Positions 17,624-25,438 of a DNA stretch of 56,657 nucleotides are shown piece by piece. The stretch lies in the NCBI GenBank assembly GCA_016840125.1, contig JAEOSY010000668.1, positions 1-56,657 of the forward strand. The letters are read 5' to 3'. The stretch is from Candidatus Helarchaeota archaeon. GTDB lineage: Archaea > Asgardarchaeota > Lokiarchaeia > Helarchaeales > HEL-GB-A. Numbering within the stretch: the stretch's first letter is position 1; every line of letters starts with the position of its first letter. A program made the position numbers and the translations under genes. Below the pieces are notes generated by a model. That model saw only the letters and a program-made list of their open reading frames with translations, searched no databases and was not told the DNA's origin.

Positions 17624-18967
17624 CTACATAACAATTTCGGTTAGAAAATCTCCTATTTTAGCTCGAATTTTTTCAGCTGGAACCTCCCTTGAATCATAGG
17701 GATCACACCCAAAGGTCATGGTCGGGATTCCAATTTGTTTTTTTACTTCCTCAGAGGTGAGTTTCGCCATGGCATAGGCATGTTTACAGGCAAATTGCAT
17801 CGGCATGATAACGCAATCGATTTTATAATCCTTTACGAACCGAATGACATAATCAATATAGAACTCGATAGGACCTCGGCAGGTACCAATCATAGAGAAC
17901 TCTAAAGTGCCTTTCGCTAAGCTTTCAAAGCATTTATCAATGGTAGATACATCGTGGGGTGGAACTTGATAATATCCCAGAATATCCATTATAACTACCG
18001 CATTATAATTCTCCTCTAACCATGGAAATAATTCGGCATCAAAAAACACATGTGTATATGGCCATGCAATGCGTATCTTTTCGTCCGGAACACCACCCAC
18101 TTTATTCTTTACATTTTCTGCAGCAGCATCACGGAGAGATTTAGTAGATTTCACAGCATCGAGAGTACCACCACGTAGTACCATCGTTAGCCAGTTCCCG
18201 AAACCCCCCATACTATTTACAGGACACGGAACTGCGCGTAGAAGTTCATTGAAGTCCATTATATTCGCGCGAGCTTGGTTTAGGTAAACCATAGTTTGTT
18301 TAAATCTCTCCTCCTCCAATTTCTGATTCGTCTGTTCTTCCAACCAAGCCACGAACCTCTTCAGTTGTTTAATAACATACTCTAATGTTTTCGGATCATA
18401 ATATTCATTCCCAGGTTTATGTGACCAGTATGGAATGTCCACATTATAAGTAGGAACTTTTGTCAGCTGATGAAAGACATGGTAGGTCGTCGCTAAGGAA
18501 TTACATGGCGTTGAGAGGAAAAAGAGGAGATCTGGAGTAGGAGCTGCTTTTTCCATAATAGACCCAATTAACGGTCTCTGGGCATTGCATATTGTGGGAT
18601 TATCACCGTATCCCATCTCATTGGTAATGTCAAGATAATGTTCATTGATGTGCAATGGCGCTAAGCCTACACTGAAGGTTTCTTGCATTAAATTCTCCAT
18701 ATTCATCGCATGGAACAGCTCAGGAGCATAATTAAAAGGATGCATAACTATAGGTTTTCCTTGCTTTCGTGCTCGTGGAACATCAATGAAGTAATTGAAG
18801 AACATCTCCCTGAAAGGGTCGATCGGTTCATTTTCCATTCCCTCCTCCTTCGCTCGTTGCCACATAAAGTCCAAAAGACCCCGATACATCGCTTTCCATA
18901 AGGTAAACTCAGAACCCCATTTTCCTCTACCAAGTTTTTTATATTTTTTGTACCAATTCTCTTCCAT
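17624..18967 (-). CDS. 2-hydroxyacyl-CoA dehydratase / benzoyl-CoA reductase family subunit, larger (BcrB/HgdB-like), set 1
   Basis: A 447-residue member of the HGD-D family. Likely cluster or active-site cysteines are in FLSTPCNSLATTYHVFHQ and MQFACKHAYAMA. The substrate-pocket stretch TYNVDIPYWSH and the C-terminal signature TFGCDPYDSREVPAEKIRAK are also present. The cysteine in FGCDP is not shared with the paralogue of set 2. The start ATG has GGGGTGAT upstream and lies four bases after its partner (18972-20093), so the two form a heterodimeric core. Family reactions are dehydration of 2-hydroxyacyl-CoA or two-electron reduction of an aromatic or enoyl-CoA. Sequence alone does not decide between them. 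Confidence 0.9.
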   Translation of the reverse strand: MEENWYKKYKKLGRGKWGSEFTLWKAMYRGLLDFMWQRAKEEGMENEPIDPFREMFFNYFIDVPRARKQGKPIVMHPFNYAPELFHAMNMENLMQETFSVGLAPLHINEHYLDITNEMGYGDNPTICNAQRPLIGSIMEKAAPTPDLLFFLSTPCNSLATTYHVFHQLTKVPTYNVDIPYWSHKPGNEYYDPKTLEYVIKQLKRFVAWLEEQTNQKLEEERFKQTMVYLNQARANIMDFNELLRAVPCPVNSMGGFGNWLTMVLRGGTLDAVKSTKSLRDAAAENVKNKVGGVPDEKIRIAWPYTHVFFDAELFPWLEENYNAVVIMDILGYYQVPPHDVSTIDKCFESLAKGTLEFSMIGTCRGPIEFYIDYVIRFVKDYKIDCVIMPMQFACKHAYAMAKLTSEEVKKQIGIPTMTFGCDPYDSREVPAEKIRAKIGDFLTEIVM

Positions 18968-18971
18968 ACTA

Positions 18972-20093
18972 TCACCCCTGTGCTAATACCTCCATAAAGG
19001 CCTGGATCCTTGTCTTCATCTGTCCTACTCCTCCCAAAACATAATCCCTTTCCAAATCAATGAATGGTACGCCTAACTCCTTCAACTTCTTCCGCATTAA
19101 CCAAATCTCCCCCCAGAAAAGTGGACAAAACTTCATCCTCTCGAAAATTACTCCATCACAAGAGAAGTCTTTGATTGAATTTAGGAGGAATTCCATTCTT
19201 TGAGAGTGACCATCAACCATTCGCGGACATGAAACCTTCGACATATACCGCTTTGCTAGGGCCTCCATAGGATTAGAATTTTCATCGACTAAATCCCAAA
19301 AATATCGGGTTCCGTGACAAAGGGAATCTGTAACTACCAAGCCACCTAACTCCTCAATGATTTTCACGTACTCCGGATTGTCAAGAAGACTACCAACTAC
19401 CATGACTCGCCCCTTATAATCCGAAATACCTCCATTAATTTTTGAAATTTTTAGCTGTTGAGCTAATAATTCATTAAATTTGTTCCTAGGCATCGCGAGC
19501 CCAGCGGTGATAATATGCATGATATCAGTCCCGGACAGAGGGGGATCTTCCCGCTTTCTGAGCATATATAATTCTCTTAAAAGGGTCCGCGATTTATTAT
19601 ATTTCTTTATCGTTTGCGAAAGGTTTGCATCAGTCAGCTCCACACCATAATTACTCTGGAGACTTTCCTTGAATTTCACCAATTCATGTTCATACCAATC
19701 GATGGTAATTTCATTAACATTCGCTGGCACACTCAAAAAGTAATGATAAGGAAAGGGGGTTCGAAATCGGATGTTATCATAAAGGCGCCTTATTTGATCA
19801 CAACTATTACAGGAAACGATACCATCGAGATAGTTTAGCTGCTGTCTATCTGCAGCCTCAAGGCAACATCGAGTAAAGCTACATGATATATTTACCATAT
19901 ATGCATCACCAACGGGAGTATCCGTGCATTGCCGCGCTTTCACTCTGACCGGAAGGATATTGGCTGCGGAAATAATTTCCTCGGGGATATAGGTACAAAA
20001 GTACCCTAAAATTTTCTTATCTTCTTGCCGCCACTTCTTAATCCATGCATTTGGAAGTGTATTAGCTTCATAAAATTCTTTTAGTAGAGACAT
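18972..20093 (-). CDS. 2-hydroxyacyl-CoA dehydratase / benzoyl-CoA reductase family subunit, smaller (BcrC/HgdA-like), set 1
   Basis: A 373-residue HGD-D family subunit. GYFCTYIPEEIISAANILPV near the N-terminus and SCNSCDQIRRLYDNIRF give the expected cluster cysteines. MKFCPLFWGE and LERDYVLGGVGQMKTRIQAF near the C-terminus are family hallmarks. A cysteine-rich patch, ISCSFTRCCLEAA, follows the first motif. It pairs with the 447-residue subunit encoded four bases downstream. A TATA-like element at 20139-20150 suggests that set 1 can be transcribed separately from set 2. It is clearly homologous to the 370-residue subunit of set 2 but well diverged, implying a different substrate. Confidence 0.9.
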   Translation of the reverse strand: MSLLKEFYEANTLPNAWIKKWRQEDKKILGYFCTYIPEEIISAANILPVRVKARQCTDTPVGDAYMVNISCSFTRCCLEAADRQQLNYLDGIVSCNSCDQIRRLYDNIRFRTPFPYHYFLSVPANVNEITIDWYEHELVKFKESLQSNYGVELTDANLSQTIKKYNKSRTLLRELYMLRKREDPPLSGTDIMHIITAGLAMPRNKFNELLAQQLKISKINGGISDYKGRVMVVGSLLDNPEYVKIIEELGGLVVTDSLCHGTRYFWDLVDENSNPMEALAKRYMSKVSCPRMVDGHSQRMEFLLNSIKDFSCDGVIFERMKFCPLFWGEIWLMRKKLKELGVPFIDLERDYVLGGVGQMKTRIQAFMEVLAQG

Positions 20094-20138
20094 TCCTAGA
20101 CCCCAAGACTTTGTATTACAGTGTAAAAATAATGTTCT

Positions 20139-20150
20139 ATTTATATATAT
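20139..20150 (-). promoter_or_regulatory. Probable archaeal TATA box for dehydratase set 1
   Basis: On the minus strand the sequence ATATATATAAAT lies about 46 bases upstream of the ATG at 20093, in a 104-base AT-rich gap after set 2. An archaeal start site about 25 bases downstream would leave a short leader. A small inverted repeat, GAGAA-A-TTCTC, at 20160-20170 lies immediately upstream and could be a regulator site or the 3' end of the preceding message. Confidence 0.5.
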
Positions 20151-20197
20151 CTTAGAGAAGAGAAATTCTCGAATAAAATATAAAAAAAAGAGTAGAT

Positions 20198-21526
20198 TTA
20201 TGTTAATACTTCTTTGAAGAACGTTCGAACCTTCTTTCTTACATCTCTTGAAGAGACAAGCCTCGGGTCCATGGTATCTACCTCGAACAGGAGTGTTGGT
20301 ACACCAGTTCGTTTGTAGAGTTCTTCTTTAAGGAGACTAGCAATACCCCATGAATGTTTGCATCCCATATGCCCCCCATAGATTGCACAGTCCGCTTTAT
20401 ACTTCTTTGTAATATGGAGGAGATAGTCCAAATAGTATTCTGCCGGCCCCCTAGATTGAGCTCCCATAGGGATGTCTAGGATCGTCCGAGCTAAACCTTC
20501 AAATATTTTCTCTTCACTAGAAACATCGACTGGTTGTGCTAGATTATATCCCATGAGATCCATGACTGTTACTGCCCCGAATTTCCGTTCCATCCAATCG
20601 TGCATCATTATTTCCCAAAAGATGGGAATATAGATCCATATTACACGAAACTTTTCTTCTTTTTGGTACATTTCCCTCAATGGACTTGTCTTTCTCTTTA
20701 CCATATCAGCCGCCTTGTCCCTCGTCCATTCGAGGTAATCCACACATTCCTGCGTTCCAGCACTAGTAGTAAGTGACACATAAGTTGAAAAAGTTGTCAT
20801 GCTTGGGAGTGGCGCGGGAACCGCAGTCATCAATTCATTTATTTCCAAACAAGCTTCTCTCGCTTTATTGGAAATTAGCATGATTTCCTTTAGCCGCTCG
20901 GGATCGTATTTCACACCGAAATTCTTTTCCGCCCAGGGAACGATTCCTTTCACCTGTTCCTTAAAATAGGGCGCCGTACGTTCATCATAAAACGAGGATT
21001 CAGTATCATGCGCCCAGTAAGGTACATCCATTGTATAAGTCGGAATCTTATACCAGTTTTGGATAACCTGATATAAAATATTTGTGGAATCACAGGGTTG
21101 AGACGCATATAAAATTCCATCTGGGGCGGTCATTTCATTAGCCATGATAGCGCCGATCCAGATCTTTTGAGCATTACATTGTTCAGGAGTAATTCCATTT
21201 TCCTCGGCTAAATCGATATACTTCAGATGCGCCTTACCAACCACCGATAATAGGACGGAGCCGGCTTCTTGAACCATGGGATAAAGATCCAAAGCGTAAG
21301 ACAATTCTGGTGGCACGCAAAAATTTATCATTAGCTTTGGTTTCCCTTCAGCTTCTGCTTTATATAAACCTTTAAGGTAATTAGATAGCATTTTGAGAAA
21401 TTGTGGATTGACAACTTGTTCCCCAGTAGTCTCAACCTGCAGCATAGACTCAAAAAGTTCTGCCATCCGATCAACATAGCCGATAATTGTATCCCACATC
21501 GGATATTTTTTCTCTGCTTCTACCAT
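20198..21526 (-). CDS. 2-hydroxyacyl-CoA dehydratase / benzoyl-CoA reductase family subunit, larger (BcrB/HgdB-like), set 2
   Basis: A 442-residue HGD-D family protein. Key stretches are YASQPCDSTNILYQVIQNW, TYTMDVPYWAHDTESSF, QSRGPAEYYLDYLLHI, GGHMGCKHSWGIASLL and LLFEVDTMDPRLVSSRDV. Cysteines are kept in QPCDS and MGCKH, but the third cysteine of the set-1 paralogue is Val here, closer to the usual family pattern D-x2-D-x-R. The ATG has the strong ribosome site GAGGTGAT upstream and follows its partner gene by nine bases. It probably forms the catalytic heterodimer with the 370-residue subunit and is activated by the ATPase at 16664-17512. Confidence 0.9.
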   Translation of the reverse strand: MVEAEKKYPMWDTIIGYVDRMAELFESMLQVETTGEQVVNPQFLKMLSNYLKGLYKAEAEGKPKLMINFCVPPELSYALDLYPMVQEAGSVLLSVVGKAHLKYIDLAEENGITPEQCNAQKIWIGAIMANEMTAPDGILYASQPCDSTNILYQVIQNWYKIPTYTMDVPYWAHDTESSFYDERTAPYFKEQVKGIVPWAEKNFGVKYDPERLKEIMLISNKAREACLEINELMTAVPAPLPSMTTFSTYVSLTTSAGTQECVDYLEWTRDKAADMVKRKTSPLREMYQKEEKFRVIWIYIPIFWEIMMHDWMERKFGAVTVMDLMGYNLAQPVDVSSEEKIFEGLARTILDIPMGAQSRGPAEYYLDYLLHITKKYKADCAIYGGHMGCKHSWGIASLLKEELYKRTGVPTLLFEVDTMDPRLVSSRDVRKKVRTFFKEVLT

Positions 21527-21535
21527 AAGATCACC

Positions 21536-22648
21536 TCACTTCAACACTTCAATAAATGCTTGCGAGCGTGTTTTCATTTGACCTACACCGGAGATGATAT
21601 AGTCTCGTTCTAATATGAGGTTAGGTACGCCTAAATCCTTAAGCTCTTTTTGGAGCATATAAATTTCTCCTGACCAGAGATCACACATGGACATCCGCTC
21701 AAATACGACTCCATCAACGTAATATTCTTTAATTAATCTTTTAACATGATCTAATCGCGCATTGTGACCGGTTGCTTCATCAATCATCCTTGGACAAGGC
21801 GACTGGAGTAAATACCGTTCGGTAAGGGCATCTATAGGGGGTTTACTCTCATCTACCTTGTTCCAGAAATACTTAGATCCGAAACAATGGCTATCGGTAA
21901 CCACCAATGCCCCGAGATCTTCAATTATCCGGACGTATTCGGGATTATCCACCAGACTACCTACTATCATCAGGCGTGGCAGATCGTCGTATCCTTCCTT
22001 CCCTTCTAACTCCTCAAGTATTTGGTCGAGTTGGGTATTAAAATCATCTTTCGGCATAGACATTGTGGCAGTCATGATCGCAGCAACTTCGGTTCCTCTG
22101 ATTGGGGGACTGTCTTTTTTTCTGAGATCGTAGAGGGATTGAAGAAGGTCGCGGGTTCTATTATAAACTTCTATTGCTTTTTTGAGATCCTCATCTGAGA
22201 TTGTAATTTTAAAATGGGATTCCACGTGTTCTTTTAGATTAGTTATTTCTTTTTTAAACCAATTCAGTGCCAGCTCATCAGTCCTGTGCGGTATGCTAAG
22301 AAAATGATAAAAATCAGGTTCATAGCGTAACCTCCAATTGTCAAACATCCGTCGTACGTGGTCGCAGGAGTTAAATCCAATTGCCCCATCTAGAAAATCG
22401 AGCTTGCCCGAAAGTATACTATCTAATAAATATCTCGCGAAGGGACAATTCAGCCGAGACATACACGCATCAGCAAGGGTAGAATCACTATGCCCTCGCC
22501 CAGTTATACGGATTGGTAGCATATCTGCAGCGTAGATTATCTCTTCTGGAATATATGAGCATAAAAATCCTATTACTTTCTTTGATTTCTTCCATTCTTT
22601 GATTGAAGAATTCGGTAAATCCGCAGCTGCTTCAAACATTTTTTCCAT
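21536..22648 (-). CDS. 2-hydroxyacyl-CoA dehydratase / benzoyl-CoA reductase family subunit, smaller (BcrC/HgdA-like), set 2
   Basis: A 370-residue HGD-D family subunit with GFLCSYIPEEIIYAADMLPI, SRLNCPFARYLLDS, GFNSCDHVRRMFDNWRL, RMSMCDLWSGEIYMLQ and LERDYIISGVGQMKTRSQAF. The last motif is almost identical to that of the set-1 paralogue, while the rest is diverged. The ATG at 22648 has GAGGTG upstream. It follows the HdrD-like gene by 13 bases, so electron carriers and dehydratase are in one operon. Order small-then-large subunit matches bcrC-bcrB order in benzoyl-CoA reductase loci. Confidence 0.9.
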   Translation of the reverse strand: MEKMFEAAADLPNSSIKEWKKSKKVIGFLCSYIPEEIIYAADMLPIRITGRGHSDSTLADACMSRLNCPFARYLLDSILSGKLDFLDGAIGFNSCDHVRRMFDNWRLRYEPDFYHFLSIPHRTDELALNWFKKEITNLKEHVESHFKITISDEDLKKAIEVYNRTRDLLQSLYDLRKKDSPPIRGTEVAAIMTATMSMPKDDFNTQLDQILEELEGKEGYDDLPRLMIVGSLVDNPEYVRIIEDLGALVVTDSHCFGSKYFWNKVDESKPPIDALTERYLLQSPCPRMIDEATGHNARLDHVKRLIKEYYVDGVVFERMSMCDLWSGEIYMLQKELKDLGVPNLILERDYIISGVGQMKTRSQAFIEVLK

Positions 22649-22661
22649 AATTACACCTCAT

Positions 22662-23819
22662 TCAAGCGAGTCTAGAATTAACAAGCTCGGTTATATCCAT
22701 AAATTTCAGTTTCGAGCCCATGGCTTTTATGGCATCCATTAAATTGCGCTTACAAAAAGGACACGAAGAAACTAGGATCTCAGCACCCGTTTGCTCTGCT
22801 TCTTCAATGCGTTCAGAAGCAATTTCTACGGCCCAATCACGAAAGCCAGATTTCACGCCGCCCCCTGCACCACAACACCAGGCATGTTCTTTATTACGGG
22901 TCATTTCAATTAATTCAACTCCAGGAAGACTTTTGAGTACCTTCCGTGGCGAATCATATATTCCACAGTGCCGCCCAATATGACAGGGGTCATGGTAGGT
23001 CGTTTTAATAGGTGCCCCTTCTTTGAACTGAATCTGCCCATCCTTGATTAATTTAGCAATATAATCGGTCACGTGATATAATTCGACATCGGGGAGTTTT
23101 CCGAGAAGAGGTTCATAATCTTCTTTGATGGTACGATAACACCCTGCACAGGAGAAGACGACGGCTTTGGCACCCGACTTCTTAATGATGTCCATATTAT
23201 GTTCAGCCAGTTCTCTGATAAGTTTCAGTTGTCCAGTTCGGAATAGGGGAGAACCACAACACCATTCATCTTTTGAAACCGTTATGTCTATTTTCATTTT
23301 CGTTAGAAGCTCGAGCATGTCCGTGGCAATTTCAGCTTCGCGATACGAGGAAGTACAACCAACAAAATAGAGGACGTCAGCGGTATCTTTAAGATGCTTT
23401 GCATCCTTTACCCATCCCGTCCGTTCAGCATGCACACCTTTGTAGGGATTATGTTCTTCTGCGATCGCACTTTCGAACGCCTTCTGGGCGTCTAGGGGTC
23501 CGAAACCCTGCTTAACCGCTTCTGCTCTTAAGGCTTCAATAATTTCTAGAAGATGATCGGATACTTCAAGTTCGCAGTTACTTTTACAATTTCCACATGT
23601 TGGACAAGCGTAAATCTTCTTTACGATTGAATCCGAGAATTTTAAATTTCCTTCCAGTATGGCCCGGGCGATCCAAACTTTCCCACTACCAAAATAGGAT
23701 TCAAACTCATATTTTTTACCGGCCGGGCAAGAGTCGTGGTATTGGTCAACGTCGTACTTGCAGGTATTACATCGAATACAAGCATAAATCCACTTACTTA
23801 AATCTGCTAATGCGGTCAA
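22662..23819 (-). CDS. HdrD/GlcF-like iron-sulfur protein with two CCG domains
   Basis: A 385-residue protein. The N-terminal ferredoxin part has C14-x2-C17-x2-C20-x10-C31P and ACPTCGNCKSNC near residue 75, two [4Fe-4S] sites. Two cysteine-rich CCG domains follow, with WCCGSPLFRTG, FSCAGCYRTIKEDY, HDPCHIGRHCG, AWCCGAGGGVKSGF and SSCPFCKRNLMDA. Such proteins form the electron-transfer or disulfide-reductase subunit beside GlcD-type flavoproteins. The start is TTG at 23819 with AGAGGCGAT upstream. It follows the flavoprotein gene by 16 bases and precedes dehydratase set 2 by 13, so it likely shuttles electrons between the flavoprotein, a quinone or ferredoxin-type carrier, and the reductase. 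Confidence 0.92.
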   Translation of the reverse strand: MTALADLSKWIYACIRCNTCKYDVDQYHDSCPAGKKYEFESYFGSGKVWIARAILEGNLKFSDSIVKKIYACPTCGNCKSNCELEVSDHLLEIIEALRAEAVKQGFGPLDAQKAFESAIAEEHNPYKGVHAERTGWVKDAKHLKDTADVLYFVGCTSSYREAEIATDMLELLTKMKIDITVSKDEWCCGSPLFRTGQLKLIRELAEHNMDIIKKSGAKAVVFSCAGCYRTIKEDYEPLLGKLPDVELYHVTDYIAKLIKDGQIQFKEGAPIKTTYHDPCHIGRHCGIYDSPRKVLKSLPGVELIEMTRNKEHAWCCGAGGGVKSGFRDWAVEIASERIEEAEQTGAEILVSSCPFCKRNLMDAIKAMGSKLKFMDITELVNSRLA

Positions 23820-23835
23820 ATTAATCGCCTCTTTC

Positions 23836-25326
23836 TTAAGATAGTAGATCCCAACGATCCGGATTCATTATTCCATTAGGGTCGAGCGCTTTGCGTACTT
23901 TCTTTGCTAGCGCCAGCCAATTAGGATCTATCGTTTTTAATACTTTTTTCGCAGCCCATGAAGGACATTTATAGGGTATCGCACCATAAGGTAGTCCCAC
24001 ATCTACCAATTCTTCCAGCATCTTGCGGACTGTTTGGGCTTCCCCTTCAGCGGCCTTATTAAAAGGTATCAAGAACCGGACTACATAGTAATGACCCGAA
24101 TCCATATTTTTCACGAAAATCAGGGGATCAAACCCATGGTCCTCCATGATTTTATAACCGGCTTCGTAATATGGTTTCCAGTTATTAGGATTAACGTACG
24201 TCCCTAACCAGCTCATGCCAACGCCTTTTTTACCATCTTTACTGGTATTGAGACGAAATTCATAGAAAGGCGGCAAGTTAGAGGGGAGATCTAGCATTTT
24301 CTTTATTTCCTTCGTTATTGCAAGATCCGTAGGAAGAGTCTGAATTTCTTCACCTGTCTTTTTCGTCACTTCTTGAGCCATTTCGATCAGTTGTTTTTCT
24401 TTATTTTTGAAATCCTTTTTATTATTACCAAAGAGGATGGTCATTTGCATCATTTTGGGTTCATCATCACGAATTTCACGTAGTGGATACTTGGCCCCTG
24501 CCATCATCATGATTGTTTGGTAACTGAAGGTAGCATCACCCATGATAATGTCCGTGTTAGCGAGTTGCTTGAACATTTGGTCTGCAGCATTCAGTCCAGA
24601 ATACACTACCGCATACGTTTTTCGAATGGCTGGCTTTGGTACAACCGCTACTGAGCATTTCGTTACAATCCCAGTCATCCCTTGCCATCCCACAAAGAGT
24701 CCTGTGAGGTCTGGCAGCGGATACTTCATGTTCCAATGATCCGACGTTGCGCAAGATCCAATCTTGGTAATCTCCCCTGTCGGAAGCACAACCTCCAGCC
24801 CTTTAATCCAGCTGCCCATACAACCCCAGCGAAAGGAATATTCGGTCAGCCCTTCAAGTAACGCATTAGCAGTAACAGAGGTAAAGGGTGGGGCAAATGC
24901 GTAGGAATAAATGAAGTCAGGATGATTTTCCGCAAGGTATTTCTTAAGATGACCAAAGGTGACACCTGGCTCAACTACTACATATTTGGAGATAGGATCA
25001 AATTTGAAAACCGCCCTCATTCGCTTAACGTCCATCACCATCCCGCCGTGATGCGTAACAGTCAGACCGCCAATATTCGCCCCCGAAATGTAGGGAATTA
25101 CAGAAATCTTATTCTCGTTGGCTATTTCCAACAGTTTCTGAATATCTTCAGGAGTCTTCGGCATGACTATAGCCTCAGGGTTACCTTGGGGTTCTTCCGT
25201 CATGTCGTAAGAATAAATATAAAGATCTTCAGGATCCGAACTAACAAAATCTTCACCGACTATATCAACCATTTTATTCATAATCTTCTCGGTAATCATA
25301 ATAACACACTCATTCTCATTTCTCAT
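23836..25326 (-). CDS. FAD-linked oxidase (GlcD / D-lactate dehydrogenase-like)
   Basis: A 496-residue flavoprotein of the PCMH/VAO superfamily. The FAD-binding half (about residues 35-230) includes DLYIYSYDMTEEPQGNPEAI, VIPYISGANIGGLTVTHHGG and VVVEPGVTFGHLKKYL. The C-terminal cap ends in LDPNGIMNPDRWDLL, typical for the family (D-P-x-x-I-M-N-P). Relatives oxidise 2-hydroxy acids such as lactate, glycolate or 2-hydroxyglutarate, or act as electron-transfer partners with HdrD-like proteins. The first gene of the dehydratase operon, it could make the 2-oxo acid from a 2-hydroxy acid or feed electrons to the reductase. ATG 25326 or the in-frame ATG at codon 10 could be used. Confidence 0.9.
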   Translation of the reverse strand: MRNENECVIMITEKIMNKMVDIVGEDFVSSDPEDLYIYSYDMTEEPQGNPEAIVMPKTPEDIQKLLEIANENKISVIPYISGANIGGLTVTHHGGMVMDVKRMRAVFKFDPISKYVVVEPGVTFGHLKKYLAENHPDFIYSYAFAPPFTSVTANALLEGLTEYSFRWGCMGSWIKGLEVVLPTGEITKIGSCATSDHWNMKYPLPDLTGLFVGWQGMTGIVTKCSVAVVPKPAIRKTYAVVYSGLNAADQMFKQLANTDIIMGDATFSYQTIMMMAGAKYPLREIRDDEPKMMQMTILFGNNKKDFKNKEKQLIEMAQEVTKKTGEEIQTLPTDLAITKEIKKMLDLPSNLPPFYEFRLNTSKDGKKGVGMSWLGTYVNPNNWKPYYEAGYKIMEDHGFDPLIFVKNMDSGHYYVVRFLIPFNKAAEGEAQTVRKMLEELVDVGLPYGAIPYKCPSWAAKKVLKTIDPNWLALAKKVRKALDPNGIMNPDRWDLLS

Positions 25327-25357
25327 CTGTGTTTGAATATGTCAAGAATTAGTCAAG

Positions 25358-25384
25358 TATGATAATCAAATTTGATTAAATATA
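25358..25384 (+). promoter_or_regulatory. Putative operator, copy 1, within the promoter of the dehydratase operon
   Basis: A perfect 16-base palindrome, TAATCAAATTTGATTA, lies at 25363-25378. The extended site TATGATAATCAA...TGATTAAA.ATA matches the site upstream of the activase gene. A TATA-like stretch (TTTATTATATTTAA on the minus strand, about 25378-25391) overlaps its upstream edge, so a bound protein would block the transcription start predicted about 30 bases upstream of the ATG at 25326. Repressor action is inference. Confidence 0.7.
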
Positions 25385-25438
25385 ATAAATAAATCTTTTG
25401 ACGCTGTTATATGTATATTCCATTCTAGAATTTGATAA

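Noticed and set aside
20160..20170. GAGAA-A-TTCTC inverted repeat as a terminator
   Set aside because: The stem is only five base pairs with a one-base loop, too small for a hairpin; I mention it only as a possible protein site beside the TATA box.
24922..25362. 146-codon open frame on the plus strand
   Set aside because: It is antisense to the FAD oxidase, which has full family motifs, and runs into the operator region. No independent support.
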